Origin: an uncultured Gammaproteobacteria bacterium
GTDB taxonomy: Bacteria > Pseudomonadota > Gammaproteobacteria > Steroidobacterales > Woeseiaceae
Direction of reading: 5' to 3'
Assembly: GCA_938003715.1 (NCBI GenBank)
Contig: CALKYK010000075.1
Location: forward strand, 1 to 14,364
Length of the DNA: 14,364 bases
Shown here: in pieces, positions 7,072 through 14,329 of the stretch
Numbering within the stretch: the stretch's first letter is position 1
How the letters are laid out: every line of letters begins with the position of its first letter
Program-made: the position numbers and the translations under genes
The notes under the pieces: generated by a model
Told to the model about the DNA's origin: nothing
What the model saw: the letters and a program-made list of their open reading frames with translations, nothing else
Database searches by the model: none

Positions 7072-7157
7072 ATTGCGAGGACTGCGAGGAACGCAGTGAC
7101 GAAGCAGGACGAAGCAATCCACGAACATCGCATGGATTGCTTCGCTGCGCTCGCAAT
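7072..7157. repeat. Palindromic interspersed-repeat-like element between the GH97 and MFS genes
   Basis: Nested inverted repeats: the outer pair ATTGCGAG (7072-7079) with CTCGCAAT (7150-7157), and the inner perfect 11-bp pair 7111-7121 with 7133-7143, whose core is GCAATCC/GGATTGC. This ATTGCGAGG...GAAGCAATCC / GGATTGCTTCG...CTCGCAAT pattern is typical of small dispersed palindromic repeats in many bacterial genomes. The left arm is longer and holds a near-perfect 10-base tandem repeat (GACGAAGCA at 7098-7106 and 7108-7116). It is non-coding and lies inside a presumed operon, where it could stabilise or terminate part of the transcript. Confidence 0.7.
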
Positions 7158-7159
7158 AT

Positions 7160-7178
7160 CGTCCGACAAAGTCGGACG
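7160..7178 (-). terminator. Hairpin directly after the GH97 stop codon (no U-tract)
   Basis: CGTCCGAC (7160-7167), AAA loop, GTCGGACG (7171-7178): a perfect 8-bp stem that begins at the base after the GH97 TAA (7179-7181). On the minus strand it is followed by ATATTGCG rather than a T-run, so it is a poor intrinsic terminator. A 3'-end-protecting or attenuating hairpin between GH97 and the MFS gene is more likely. Confidence 0.4.
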
Positions 7179-9221
7179 TTACTCCGCTCTGAACCTGATC
7201 GCCGCGCCGCCGGACGCAGCGAGCGGCAGCGTCAGCGTGTCGCGCGCCGTGACCGGCCGTGACTCGATGACGATGTCGTACGGATCGGTCCACCAGTGCG
7301 CGTTGTCGCCGTCGCGGTAAATTTCCGCGACGTAGTTCCTGCGCCGGTCGAGAAACGTAAGCGGAATCGATACTGTTCGCGGTTTCTCGTCGGTCAGCGC
7401 TCCGAGGTACCAGTCGTCGCCGCCGCGTTCGCGCCGAGCGATAGCGACAAAGTCGCCTACCTCGCCGGCAACGGCAATGCTCTCTTCCCAGTCCGCCGGG
7501 ACGTCGACGATGAACCGGAACGGCGCCGGGTTTGCTTCGTAATTCTCGGGCAGGTCTGCCGCCATCTGCAGCGGGCTGTAGATGACGACGTACAGCGACA
7601 GCTGCTTCGCCAGCGTCGTCTGCACGCGCTGGCGCGACAGCGCGCCGTCGAACGTCAGGTTGAAGATGCCCGGCGTGAAATCCATCGGCCCGGCGAGCAT
7701 GCGTGTGAAGGGCAGTATCGCGGTGTGCTCCGGCGGGTTCGGCGGCACGCCCCAGGCGTTGAACTCCTGCCCTCGCGCGCCCTCGCGCGTGACCCAGTTC
7801 GGGTAGGTGCGGCGCAGGCCGGTGTCCTTGATCGGCTCGTGCGTGTTGATGCTGATCTTGCGCTCCGCTGCCTCGGTCACGGACTTCAGGTACTCGTTGA
7901 CCATGAACTGCCCGTCGTGCCACTCGTAGTGCGGCATGCCGCGCTCGTCGACGCGCTTGATGTCGCTCGCGTCGGCGACGTAGCCGGTCTTGACCTGGAT
8001 AACGTCGTGTCTCTCGTAGAAGTCGAAGGCGTCGTCCATCTGGTTCGCATAGTTCGTGACGTTGCCCGAAGTTTCGTGGTGGCCGATCAGGCGCACGCCG
8101 AGCTGCCTGCCGTACTCCGTCACCTCGGAGATGTCGAAGTCCGGGTACGGCTCGTCGAAACGAAACAGGTCGCCGTTCCAGAACCAGTCGCCGTCCCAGC
8201 CGACATTCCAGCCTTCGACGAGGACGCCGTCGAAGCCGTGCTCCGCCGCGAAGTCCATGTGCCGCTTCGTGTTCTCGGTGGTCGCGCCGTGCTTCGGACC
8301 CGAGCCCCAGGTCGCGGTGCCGATGTGCATCGCCCACCAGATGCCGATGTATTTGCCGGGCTCGACCCAGGACACGTCGCCGAGCTTGTTCGGTTCGTTC
8401 AGGTTCAGGATCAGGTCGGAATTGATCAGCCCGACCGCGTCCGGCGCGACCTGGATCGTGCGCCACGAACTCCTGAACGGGGCCTCGGTCTTCACACGTA
8501 TGCCGTCCGACCAGGGCGTCAGGTCGGCCTGCAGCACGTTTGGCCGGCGCTGGTCCAGGACGAACGCCGCGTAGTCGACCAGCGCCGCTTCATGTATGGA
8601 CAGGTGCGTGCCGTCGGGCAGGCGCATTGTCATCGGCGTGTGCGCTGTCTGCAACTCGACGAGCGGCGTCGTTTCGTAAATGTATTCGTAGCGGTTGAAG
8701 CGCCGCCCCGGCGTGTACCAGGCAAGAGCCCCGTCGGGAATGTGAAACTCGGTCAGCTCGTCGACGACGTCGACGCGATCGAAGCCGGGCTGATCGGGCA
8801 CTTCGTAACGAAAACCGACACCGTCGTCGAACACCCGGACACGCAGATCGTAGCGCGCCGCACCGTCTTTGCGTGCAACGTGCACCAGCAACTCGTTGTG
8901 CCGGTCGGTCACCACGCGCCGCTCGCCCCACGGCTGCTCCCAGCGTTCGCTCGCGCTGCCGGTCTCGCTGCCGGTGAATTCAAGGTCACGGTCGAGGTGC
9001 GGGTGATCGAGAAAGCGCAGGCCCAGCTGGGATTCGCGCACGACGACCCGGCCGCGATACGTCAGCGCATACTGCGGCGTGCCGCGCTCGTTCACGGTGA
9101 GCGCGAATACGAGCTCACCGTCCGGGGAACTGACTTCCATGGCGCCCGCGAGGCCGGCACCGGCGACGAGCAGGACCGGCAGGGCAACGAGAATCGACAA
9201 CGAGCTGGGTATTGTTTTCAT
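7179..9221 (-). CDS. GH97 alpha-glucosidase (SusB-like), secreted
   Basis: A 680-residue periplasmic enzyme releasing glucose from maltodextrins. A Sec signal peptide (about 1-27, hydrophobic LSILVALPVLLVAGAGLAGA) is followed by an N-terminal beta-sandwich (SPDGELVFAL near 32, YALTYRGRVVV near 51), a catalytic barrel (about 290-560) and a C-terminal beta domain. Catalytic and calcium-site motifs are SIHEAAL (208-214), GHHETSG (380-386), NTHEPIKDTGLRRTYPNW (459-476) and REGARGQEFN (479-488). Glu383, Glu462, Glu480 and Glu486 match the Glu set I recall for Bacteroides SusB (439, 508, 526, 532), including the 18- and 24-residue spacings after Glu508. This predicts an inverting alpha-glucosidase rather than a retaining alpha-galactosidase. 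ATG 9221 overlaps the TAA of the upstream halogenase gene (TAATG) and has no own Shine-Dalgarno, suggesting coupled translation. Confidence 0.95.
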   Translation of the reverse strand: MKTIPSSLSILVALPVLLVAGAGLAGAMEVSSPDGELVFALTVNERGTPQYALTYRGRVVVRESQLGLRFLDHPHLDRDLEFTGSETGSASERWEQPWGERRVVTDRHNELLVHVARKDGAARYDLRVRVFDDGVGFRYEVPDQPGFDRVDVVDELTEFHIPDGALAWYTPGRRFNRYEYIYETTPLVELQTAHTPMTMRLPDGTHLSIHEAALVDYAAFVLDQRRPNVLQADLTPWSDGIRVKTEAPFRSSWRTIQVAPDAVGLINSDLILNLNEPNKLGDVSWVEPGKYIGIWWAMHIGTATWGSGPKHGATTENTKRHMDFAAEHGFDGVLVEGWNVGWDGDWFWNGDLFRFDEPYPDFDISEVTEYGRQLGVRLIGHHETSGNVTNYANQMDDAFDFYERHDVIQVKTGYVADASDIKRVDERGMPHYEWHDGQFMVNEYLKSVTEAAERKISINTHEPIKDTGLRRTYPNWVTREGARGQEFNAWGVPPNPPEHTAILPFTRMLAGPMDFTPGIFNLTFDGALSRQRVQTTLAKQLSLYVVIYSPLQMAADLPENYEANPAPFRFIVDVPADWEESIAVAGEVGDFVAIARRERGGDDWYLGALTDEKPRTVSIPLTFLDRRRNYVAEIYRDGDNAHWWTDPYDIVIESRPVTARDTLTLPLAASGGAAIRFRAE

Positions 9222-10738
9222 TAATGGAGTGCCGCTGCTTTGCAATGCTCGTCGACGTACTGCCTGTGCGTCGTCATCACGCCGGCCGCCTCGTGCATGA
9301 CTTTGCGCAGGCTCGCAAGGTGTCGCGACGCGTCGACACTGCTGCGGTGATCGACGAGCGGATCGTAGCGCTCCGCTTCGATGAACTGGCCGACGAGTAC
9401 GGCGAGCCAGCTCGGGTTCTGGAAGAGTTCGATGCCGGTCGATACGAGTCGTCCCGACGCCCGAAAGTGATCGATCTTGTACTGCAGCGTGTCGGGAATC
9501 GACATCGCCGCGCAATCGCGCCACAGTGGCGTGTCATCGCGCTCGGTCGCGCAGTAGTGCAGCACGAGGAAGTCACGGATGGTTTCGTATTCGAGTCGGG
9601 TCAGCCGGTTGTATTCGTCGACCGCCAGCGGGTCGATGCGCTTGCCGGGAAAGAGCGCAAGCAAGCGCGTGATGCCGGTCTGGATCAGGTGCAGGCTCGT
9701 CGACTCGAGCGGCTCCATGAATCCTGCGGCGAGTCCGATCGCGACGCAGTTGCGGTGCCAGAATTTCTTGCGCCGCCCGGTGACGAAGCGCAGGATGCGC
9801 GGTTCGCCGAGTGCCTCGCCGTCGAGATTGTCCAGCAGCCTGATGATCGCATCGTCGTCGGAGATGTAGCGGCTGCAGTAAACGTAACCGTTACCGATGC
9901 GGTGCTGCAGGGGAATGCGCCACTGCCAGCCGGCTTCGAGCTGCGTCGACCGGGTATACGGCGTGAAGTCGCCGCCGTGCGCGCACGGCACCGCGGCCGC
10001 CCGATCGCAGGGCAGCCAGTGCGTCCAGTCCTCGTAACCGGTCCCGAGTGCGCCTTCCATGATCAGCGCGCGGAAGCCGGTGCAGTCGACGAAAAAGTCT
10101 GCCGGTACCTCACGACCGTCATTCAGCACGACTTTCTCGACATCGCCGCTCGTCGAGTCGAGGACCACGTTCTCGATGCGCCCCTCGACGCGCTGCACGC
10201 CGCGCTTTTCCGCATAGCCGCGCAGGAATTTCGCGTACAGCGACGCATCGAAGTGATACGCGTAGTCGTAGGTCGACTGCACCATGCGCGGATCGCGCGT
10301 CGGCCGGTCGAAGCGATTGCGCGATGCGGCGGCCCACGCCATTGAATACTCGTCCAGCACTTCGGCGTTGCCGTTTCTGCGTTCGCGCAGCCAGTAATGG
10401 TGCAGGGGTACGACGTCGAACTCCGCACCGTACGGTCCGAACGGATGAAAGTAACGGTGACCTGATCTGCCCCAGTTGACGAACTGGATGCCGAGCTTGA
10501 ACGATCCCTGCGTTGCCGCGACGAATTCGTTCTCGCCGATGCCCAGGCGCTGGTTGAACAGCTTGATCGGCGGAATCGTCGCCTCGCCGACGCCGACGGT
10601 GCCGATCTCCTCGGATTCGACCAGCGTGATGCGACAGTTGCCCTGCACCGAGTGCGCGAGCGCCGCCGCGGCCATCCAGCCCGCGGAGCCTCCCCCGATG
10701 ATCGCTACGCTTCGAAGATTATTATCGTTATCAGCCAT
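9221..10738 (-). CDS. Tryptophan-halogenase-family flavoprotein 1
   Basis: 505 residues, family Trp_halogenase (FAD-dependent, needing reduced flavin from a separate reductase). Seen: FAD-binding VAIIGGGSAGWMAAAAL (11-27), VGVGEATIPP (48-57), the position of the catalytic Lys in GSFKLGI (Lys81), HPFG (98-101), DCTGFR (218-223), the flavin-halogenase signature WQWRIP (271-276) and the catalytic Glu/Ser in FMEPLESTS (340-348; Glu345, Ser346). The stretch corresponding to the PrnA residues that hold the tryptophan backbone is about 14 residues shorter, so free tryptophan is an unlikely substrate. First gene of a minus-strand operon, overlapping GH97 by one base; divergent from a GH13 gene. No predicted signal peptide, so probably cytoplasmic. 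Proteins of this group (for example BrvH and Xanthomonas homologues, from memory) can brominate indole in vitro, but a role in glucan use is unknown. No clear Shine-Dalgarno before ATG 10738. Confidence 0.9.
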   Translation of the reverse strand: MADNDNNLRSVAIIGGGSAGWMAAAALAHSVQGNCRITLVESEEIGTVGVGEATIPPIKLFNQRLGIGENEFVAATQGSFKLGIQFVNWGRSGHRYFHPFGPYGAEFDVVPLHHYWLRERRNGNAEVLDEYSMAWAAASRNRFDRPTRDPRMVQSTYDYAYHFDASLYAKFLRGYAEKRGVQRVEGRIENVVLDSTSGDVEKVVLNDGREVPADFFVDCTGFRALIMEGALGTGYEDWTHWLPCDRAAAVPCAHGGDFTPYTRSTQLEAGWQWRIPLQHRIGNGYVYCSRYISDDDAIIRLLDNLDGEALGEPRILRFVTGRRKKFWHRNCVAIGLAAGFMEPLESTSLHLIQTGITRLLALFPGKRIDPLAVDEYNRLTRLEYETIRDFLVLHYCATERDDTPLWRDCAAMSIPDTLQYKIDHFRASGRLVSTGIELFQNPSWLAVLVGQFIEAERYDPLVDHRSSVDASRHLASLRKVMHEAAGVMTTHRQYVDEHCKAAALH

Positions 10739-10884
10739 TTACATTGCATTCTGGCGTTTGCGTCATTCTAGCAACTGGACCTGCGCGCCTGTTCCGTCTG
10801 CAAACGTATTCATCCCTGCGCGGTGTGCCATTCATTAACATAGGCCGGACAAAATCGGCCCAAAAACACGACGGGGGCAACGAA
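10739..10884. promoter_or_regulatory. Divergent control region between halogenase 1 and the secreted GH13 gene
   Basis: 146 non-coding bases serving both outward genes. I could not find a convincing -35/-10 pair on either strand. The minus strand carries TAGAAT (10770-10765), the same hexamer as the lacI -10, without a good -35. A LacI-type operator candidate lies at 10799-10812, near the middle. The plus-strand gene has a GGGGG ribosome site at 10873-10877. Confidence 0.6.
10799..10812. promoter_or_regulatory. Candidate LacI-family operator in the divergent promoter region
   Basis: TGCAAACGTATTCA is centred on CG (10805-10806) and fits nine of ten fixed positions of the LacI-family pattern TGNAANCGNTTNCA as I recall it for proteobacterial sugar regulators; the half-sites agree at 5 of 7 bases. 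Its place between two mal-type transcription units fits control by the LacI protein at 3079-4116. Unproven. Confidence 0.4.
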
Positions 10885-12753
10885 ATGACGAAAAGCGGCA
10901 AGTCACACCGCGTGCGGTGGCAAGCATTCACCGCGCTCTTGCTGGCAAACTGCATGGCAGTCGGCGCCGAGATCGAGCGTGTCGAACCGCCCTTCTGGTG
11001 GCAGGGATTCAAAGAGACCGGGCTGCAGATCCTCATTTACGGAGAGGACGCCGGCAGTCTCGTGCCGAGCATCGACTACGACGGCGTCGGCATCGACCGG
11101 GTGGAGCGCGTCGATAATCCCAACTACCTGTTCCTGTACCTGCAGATCGATCCGGCTGCCTCGACGGGCGAAATTCCGATCAGCCTCGCCGACGGTGAGC
11201 GCAGCCACGTCGTCCGCTACCCGTTACATCCCAAGAATCCGGATCCGGCACACGCGCGCGGGTTCACGTCGGCGGACACGATCTACCTGATAACGCCGGA
11301 CCGTTTCGCAAACGGGGAAACCGCGAACGACAACGTTCCCGGTTTCGGCGATCACGTCGACCGCGACGAGTGGGGCGGCCGCCACGGCGGCGACATCGAG
11401 GGGATAGTCGACAGCCTCGACTACATCCAGGACATGGGCTTCACCGCGATCTGGCTGAATCCGCTGCTCGAAAACGAGATGCCGTCGTATTCCTACCATG
11501 GCTATTCTACGACCGATTTCTTCGCCGTCGATCCGCGCTACGGATCCAACGAGGCGTACCGCGACATGGTGGCCGCCGCAAAAGCACGCGGCATCGGCGT
11601 CATCATGGACATGATCGTCAACCACGTCGGCAGCGAGCACTGGTGGATGCACGACCTGCCCGACGATGAATGGATCAACTTCGGCGGCGAGTACTTCCAG
11701 ACCAATCACCAGCACATCACCTGGCAGGACCCCTACGTCTCCGACTACGACGAAAAGGCCTTCGCCGACGGCTGGTTCGTGCCGACGATGCCCGACCTCA
11801 ACCAGCGCCATCCGCTGCTCGCGGACTACCTGACGCAAAACGCCCTGTGGTGGATCGAGTACCTGGGACTCGCGGGCATCCGCATGGACACCTACCCTTA
11901 CCCGGACAAGGACTACATGACGGAATGGACGCGCCGGGTAATGACCGAGTACCCGGACTTCAACGTCGTCGGCGAGGAGTGGAACGCGAGCCCGGCCGTC
12001 GTTTCCTACTGGCAGGCCGGCAAGGAGAACCACGACGATTACGTCTCGTACCTGCCGAGCCTGATGGACTTTCCATTGCGCGACGCGATGACCAACTCGC
12101 TGAACGCGGACAAGCCGCCATTCGGCAGCGACTGGGAGCCGGTCTACCACATGCTGGCGACGGATTTCCTGTACCCGGATCCGTCGTCGCTGGTGATCTT
12201 TCCGGACAACCACGACATGAGCCGAATCTTCACGCAGCTCGAGGAAGACTACGACCTGTACCGCATGGCGATCGCCTACGTGCTGACGATGCGCGGCACG
12301 CCGCAAATCTACTACGGCACCGAGATCCTGATGTCGAACCGCGAATCGGACGACCACGGCCTGATCCGCAGCGACTTTCCCGGCGGCTGGACCGGCGACC
12401 GTGTCAACGCGTTCACGGGTGAGGGCCTCTCGGCGCAGCAGCGCGAGGCGCAAACCTTCATGCGGCGTTTGATCCGCTGGCGCAATGAAGCGCCGGTAAT
12501 CCACAGCGGCAAGCTGATGCACTTCACGCCGATCGACCGCGTCTACGCCTATTTTCGTTACGACGATGAGGACACGGTCATGGTCATTTTCAACAAGGCG
12601 GACGACACGGTGCTGCTCGACCTGGATCGTTTCGAGGAGCGCCTCGGCGACGCGACCCGCGCGACCGACGTAATCAGCGGTCGCCGCTACAACGTAGAGC
12701 GCTCGATAGCGCTGGAGCCGCGCTCGGTGCTGGTACTGGAAATCGACCGCTGA
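10885..12753 (+). CDS. GH13 cyclomaltodextrinase/neopullulanase-like alpha-amylase, secreted
   Basis: A 622-residue periplasmic or secreted enzyme that would cut alpha-1,4 bonds in maltodextrins, cyclodextrins or pullulan. Signal peptide about 1-28 (QAFTALLLANCMAVGA, cleavage after VGA28). Residues 29-112 form the cyclomaltodextrinase N-terminal beta domain (IERVEPPFWWQGFKETGLQI at 30-49). The GH13 barrel (about 130-510) has YLITPDRFANG 134-144, region I DMIVNH 242-247, region II GIRMDTYPY 331-339 (Arg333, Asp335 nucleophile), region III VVGEEWN 361-367 (Glu364), and region IV PDNHDMSR 440-447. The C-terminal domain (about 530-622) ends SVLVLEIDR. This N-domain plus barrel plus C-domain layout matches SusA-type enzymes. 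ATG 10885 is chosen for the GGGGG ribosome site and the immediate signal peptide; upstream in-frame ATGs add no such sequence. Convergent with halogenase 2, with a terminator between. Confidence 0.94.
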   Translation: MTKSGKSHRVRWQAFTALLLANCMAVGAEIERVEPPFWWQGFKETGLQILIYGEDAGSLVPSIDYDGVGIDRVERVDNPNYLFLYLQIDPAASTGEIPISLADGERSHVVRYPLHPKNPDPAHARGFTSADTIYLITPDRFANGETANDNVPGFGDHVDRDEWGGRHGGDIEGIVDSLDYIQDMGFTAIWLNPLLENEMPSYSYHGYSTTDFFAVDPRYGSNEAYRDMVAAAKARGIGVIMDMIVNHVGSEHWWMHDLPDDEWINFGGEYFQTNHQHITWQDPYVSDYDEKAFADGWFVPTMPDLNQRHPLLADYLTQNALWWIEYLGLAGIRMDTYPYPDKDYMTEWTRRVMTEYPDFNVVGEEWNASPAVVSYWQAGKENHDDYVSYLPSLMDFPLRDAMTNSLNADKPPFGSDWEPVYHMLATDFLYPDPSSLVIFPDNHDMSRIFTQLEEDYDLYRMAIAYVLTMRGTPQIYYGTEILMSNRESDDHGLIRSDFPGGWTGDRVNAFTGEGLSAQQREAQTFMRRLIRWRNEAPVIHSGKLMHFTPIDRVYAYFRYDDEDTVMVIFNKADDTVLLDLDRFEERLGDATRATDVISGRRYNVERSIALEPRSVLVLEIDR

Positions 12754-12780
12754 GCGCCGCCCGTCAGGCGGCGCAGTTTT
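12754..12780 (+). terminator. Probable intrinsic terminator of the secreted GH13 gene
   Basis: GCGCCGCC (12754-12761), loop CGTCA, GGCGGCGC (12767-12774), then AGTTTT: an 8-bp all-GC stem starting right after the GH13 TGA with a short T-run. It overlaps the last codons of the convergent halogenase 2 gene. The four-T tract makes it moderate rather than strong. Confidence 0.55.
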
Positions 12781-14269
12781 CGGCGATGAACGAGGCGTGC
12801 GGCGGGATCCGCGCCAGTGTGCCGTCTATGACGCGCCGCAGGTCGGAAAGAAACTGCCGCAGCTGATCATCCGAGACCGCGTCTGCCAGCGGGTGGTGGG
12901 CGCGCGGCATCACGCCCTGCCCGACGAGTACCTGCAGCCAGGCGAATTCCGTAAAGAGCTCCTCGCCGCGGCGGACGATCGCGCCGCTGGCGCTGAACAT
13001 GTCGATCTTTTCGGCAAGCGAATCCGGGATATCGAGTTCGCGCCGCTCCTTCCAGAATTCGCCGTCGTTCCTGTTCGCGTAGTAGTGCAGGACGAGAAAG
13101 TCGCGTATCCGCTCGAACTCGAACGTGCACTGGCGGTTGTATTCCTCGACCAGCGTCGGTTCGAAACCGCGGTCCGGGAACAGGTTGATCAGGCGCGACA
13201 GCCCGGACTGCACGAGGTGAATGCTGGTCGACTCGAGCGGCTCCATGAAGCCGGATGCGAGTCCAAGGGCGACGCAGTTCCGGTTCCAGAACTTTTTCCT
13301 GCGCCCGGTCGTGAAGCGCAGCGGCCGCGGTTCGGCGGTCGCAGTGCCGTCGAGATTGTTTAACAGGATTGCTGTCGCCTCGTCGTCGGACAGGAAGCGG
13401 CTGCAGTAGACGTGCCCGTTGCCGATCCGGCTCTGCAGCGGGATGCGCCACTGCCAGCCGGCCGGTCGCGCAATGGCGCGCGTGTACGGCGTGATCGGTT
13501 CGGCCGGCTCGCAGGGCACCGCGACCGCGCGGTCGCAGGGCAGCAAGTGCGTCCAGTCATCGTAGCCGGTGTGCAACGCGCCCTCGATCAGCAACCCGCG
13601 AAACCCGGAGCAGTCGATGAACAGCTCGCCGTCGACGACGGTGCCGTCCTCGAGCTGCACCGATTCGATGAAACCGTCGGATGCACGAAGTTTCGTATCG
13701 ACGACCCGGCCCTCGCGACGGGTGACGCCACGCGACTCGCTGTAGCGGCGCAGGTAGGGGGCAACCCGCGACGCATCGAAATGGTATGCGTAGACGAGGC
13801 CGTCCAGCCCGGTGTCGCCGATGTGGTCGAGTCGCGTAAAGCGATTGTCTTTCGCCGCGCGATACGTCAGCGAATAGTCCCACAGCGAATCACTTCCGCC
13901 GTCGTGTCGCCGCCGCAGCCAGTAGTGGTGAAACGGCAGCATGCCGAGGGTCCGGCCGATTGCACCGAACGCGTGCATGTACAGAGTGTCCGCGCCGTAC
14001 CAGCCGTCAAATTCGATGCCGAGCTTGATCGTGCCGTCGACGGCGGCCAGGAACTCGTTCTCGTCGACGCCGAGCAGCGCGATGAGCAGGCGGATCTGCG
14101 GAATCGTCGCCTCGCCGACGCCGACGATACCGATCGCTTCCGACTCGACCAGCTCGATGCGCATCGAATCGCCGAAGACGCGCGCAAGCACCGCTGCCGC
14201 CATCCAGCCGGCGGTGCCGCCGCCGACGATGACGGTCTTGCCGATACGCCTGTCGTCGCTGTTCGTCAT
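12764..14269 (-). CDS. Tryptophan-halogenase-family flavoprotein 2
   Basis: A 501-residue paralogue of the protein at 9221-10738, colinear with it along its whole length and sharing blocks such as GRRKKFW, FMEPLESTS, RDFLVLHY and HHYWLR. FAD-binding VIVGGGTAGWMAAAVLAR (13-30), VGVGEATIP (49-57), catalytic-Lys position Lys82 in TIKLGI, MHAFG (98-102), DCSGFRGLL (219-227), WQWRIP (272-277) and MEPLEST with Glu346 (342-348) are all intact. As in halogenase 1, the tryptophan-backbone-binding segment of PrnA is shortened. Substrate unknown; a reduced-flavin partner must come from elsewhere. The gene follows a strong terminator of an unseen upstream minus-strand gene, probably a TonB-dependent receptor, so it has its own promoter or depends on read-through. 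Only a weak ribosome site precedes ATG 14269. Confidence 0.9.
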   Translation of the reverse strand: MTNSDDRRIGKTVIVGGGTAGWMAAAVLARVFGDSMRIELVESEAIGIVGVGEATIPQIRLLIALLGVDENEFLAAVDGTIKLGIEFDGWYGADTLYMHAFGAIGRTLGMLPFHHYWLRRRHDGGSDSLWDYSLTYRAAKDNRFTRLDHIGDTGLDGLVYAYHFDASRVAPYLRRYSESRGVTRREGRVVDTKLRASDGFIESVQLEDGTVVDGELFIDCSGFRGLLIEGALHTGYDDWTHLLPCDRAVAVPCEPAEPITPYTRAIARPAGWQWRIPLQSRIGNGHVYCSRFLSDDEATAILLNNLDGTATAEPRPLRFTTGRRKKFWNRNCVALGLASGFMEPLESTSIHLVQSGLSRLINLFPDRGFEPTLVEEYNRQCTFEFERIRDFLVLHYYANRNDGEFWKERRELDIPDSLAEKIDMFSASGAIVRRGEELFTEFAWLQVLVGQGVMPRAHHPLADAVSDDQLRQFLSDLRRVIDGTLARIPPHASFIAENCAA

Positions 14270-14329
14270 GTCACCACGCCGTTACGCGGGCAAGACTATC
14301 ACGCGGCATTTGTCGAAAAGCATCGGCAC

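Noticed and set aside
7072..7178. Insertion sequence or CRISPR repeats in the GH97/MFS gap
   Set aside because: No transposase, no flanking target duplication and no regularly spaced repeats with spacers; the palindromes fit a small dispersed repeat plus a hairpin.
7296..9224. 642-codon plus-strand open frame opposite GH97
   Set aside because: A shadow frame due to high GC; no recognisable domain, while the minus strand carries a complete GH97 protein with signal peptide and active-site motifs.
10945..10956. Possible lipobox LANC in the secreted GH13 signal peptide
   Set aside because: Asn at -1 does not fit the lipobox consensus, and a good signal peptidase I site (VGA before Glu29) lies just downstream.
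11224..12522. 432-codon minus-strand open frame opposite the secreted GH13 gene
   Set aside because: Antisense shadow; the plus strand holds all four GH13 conserved regions.
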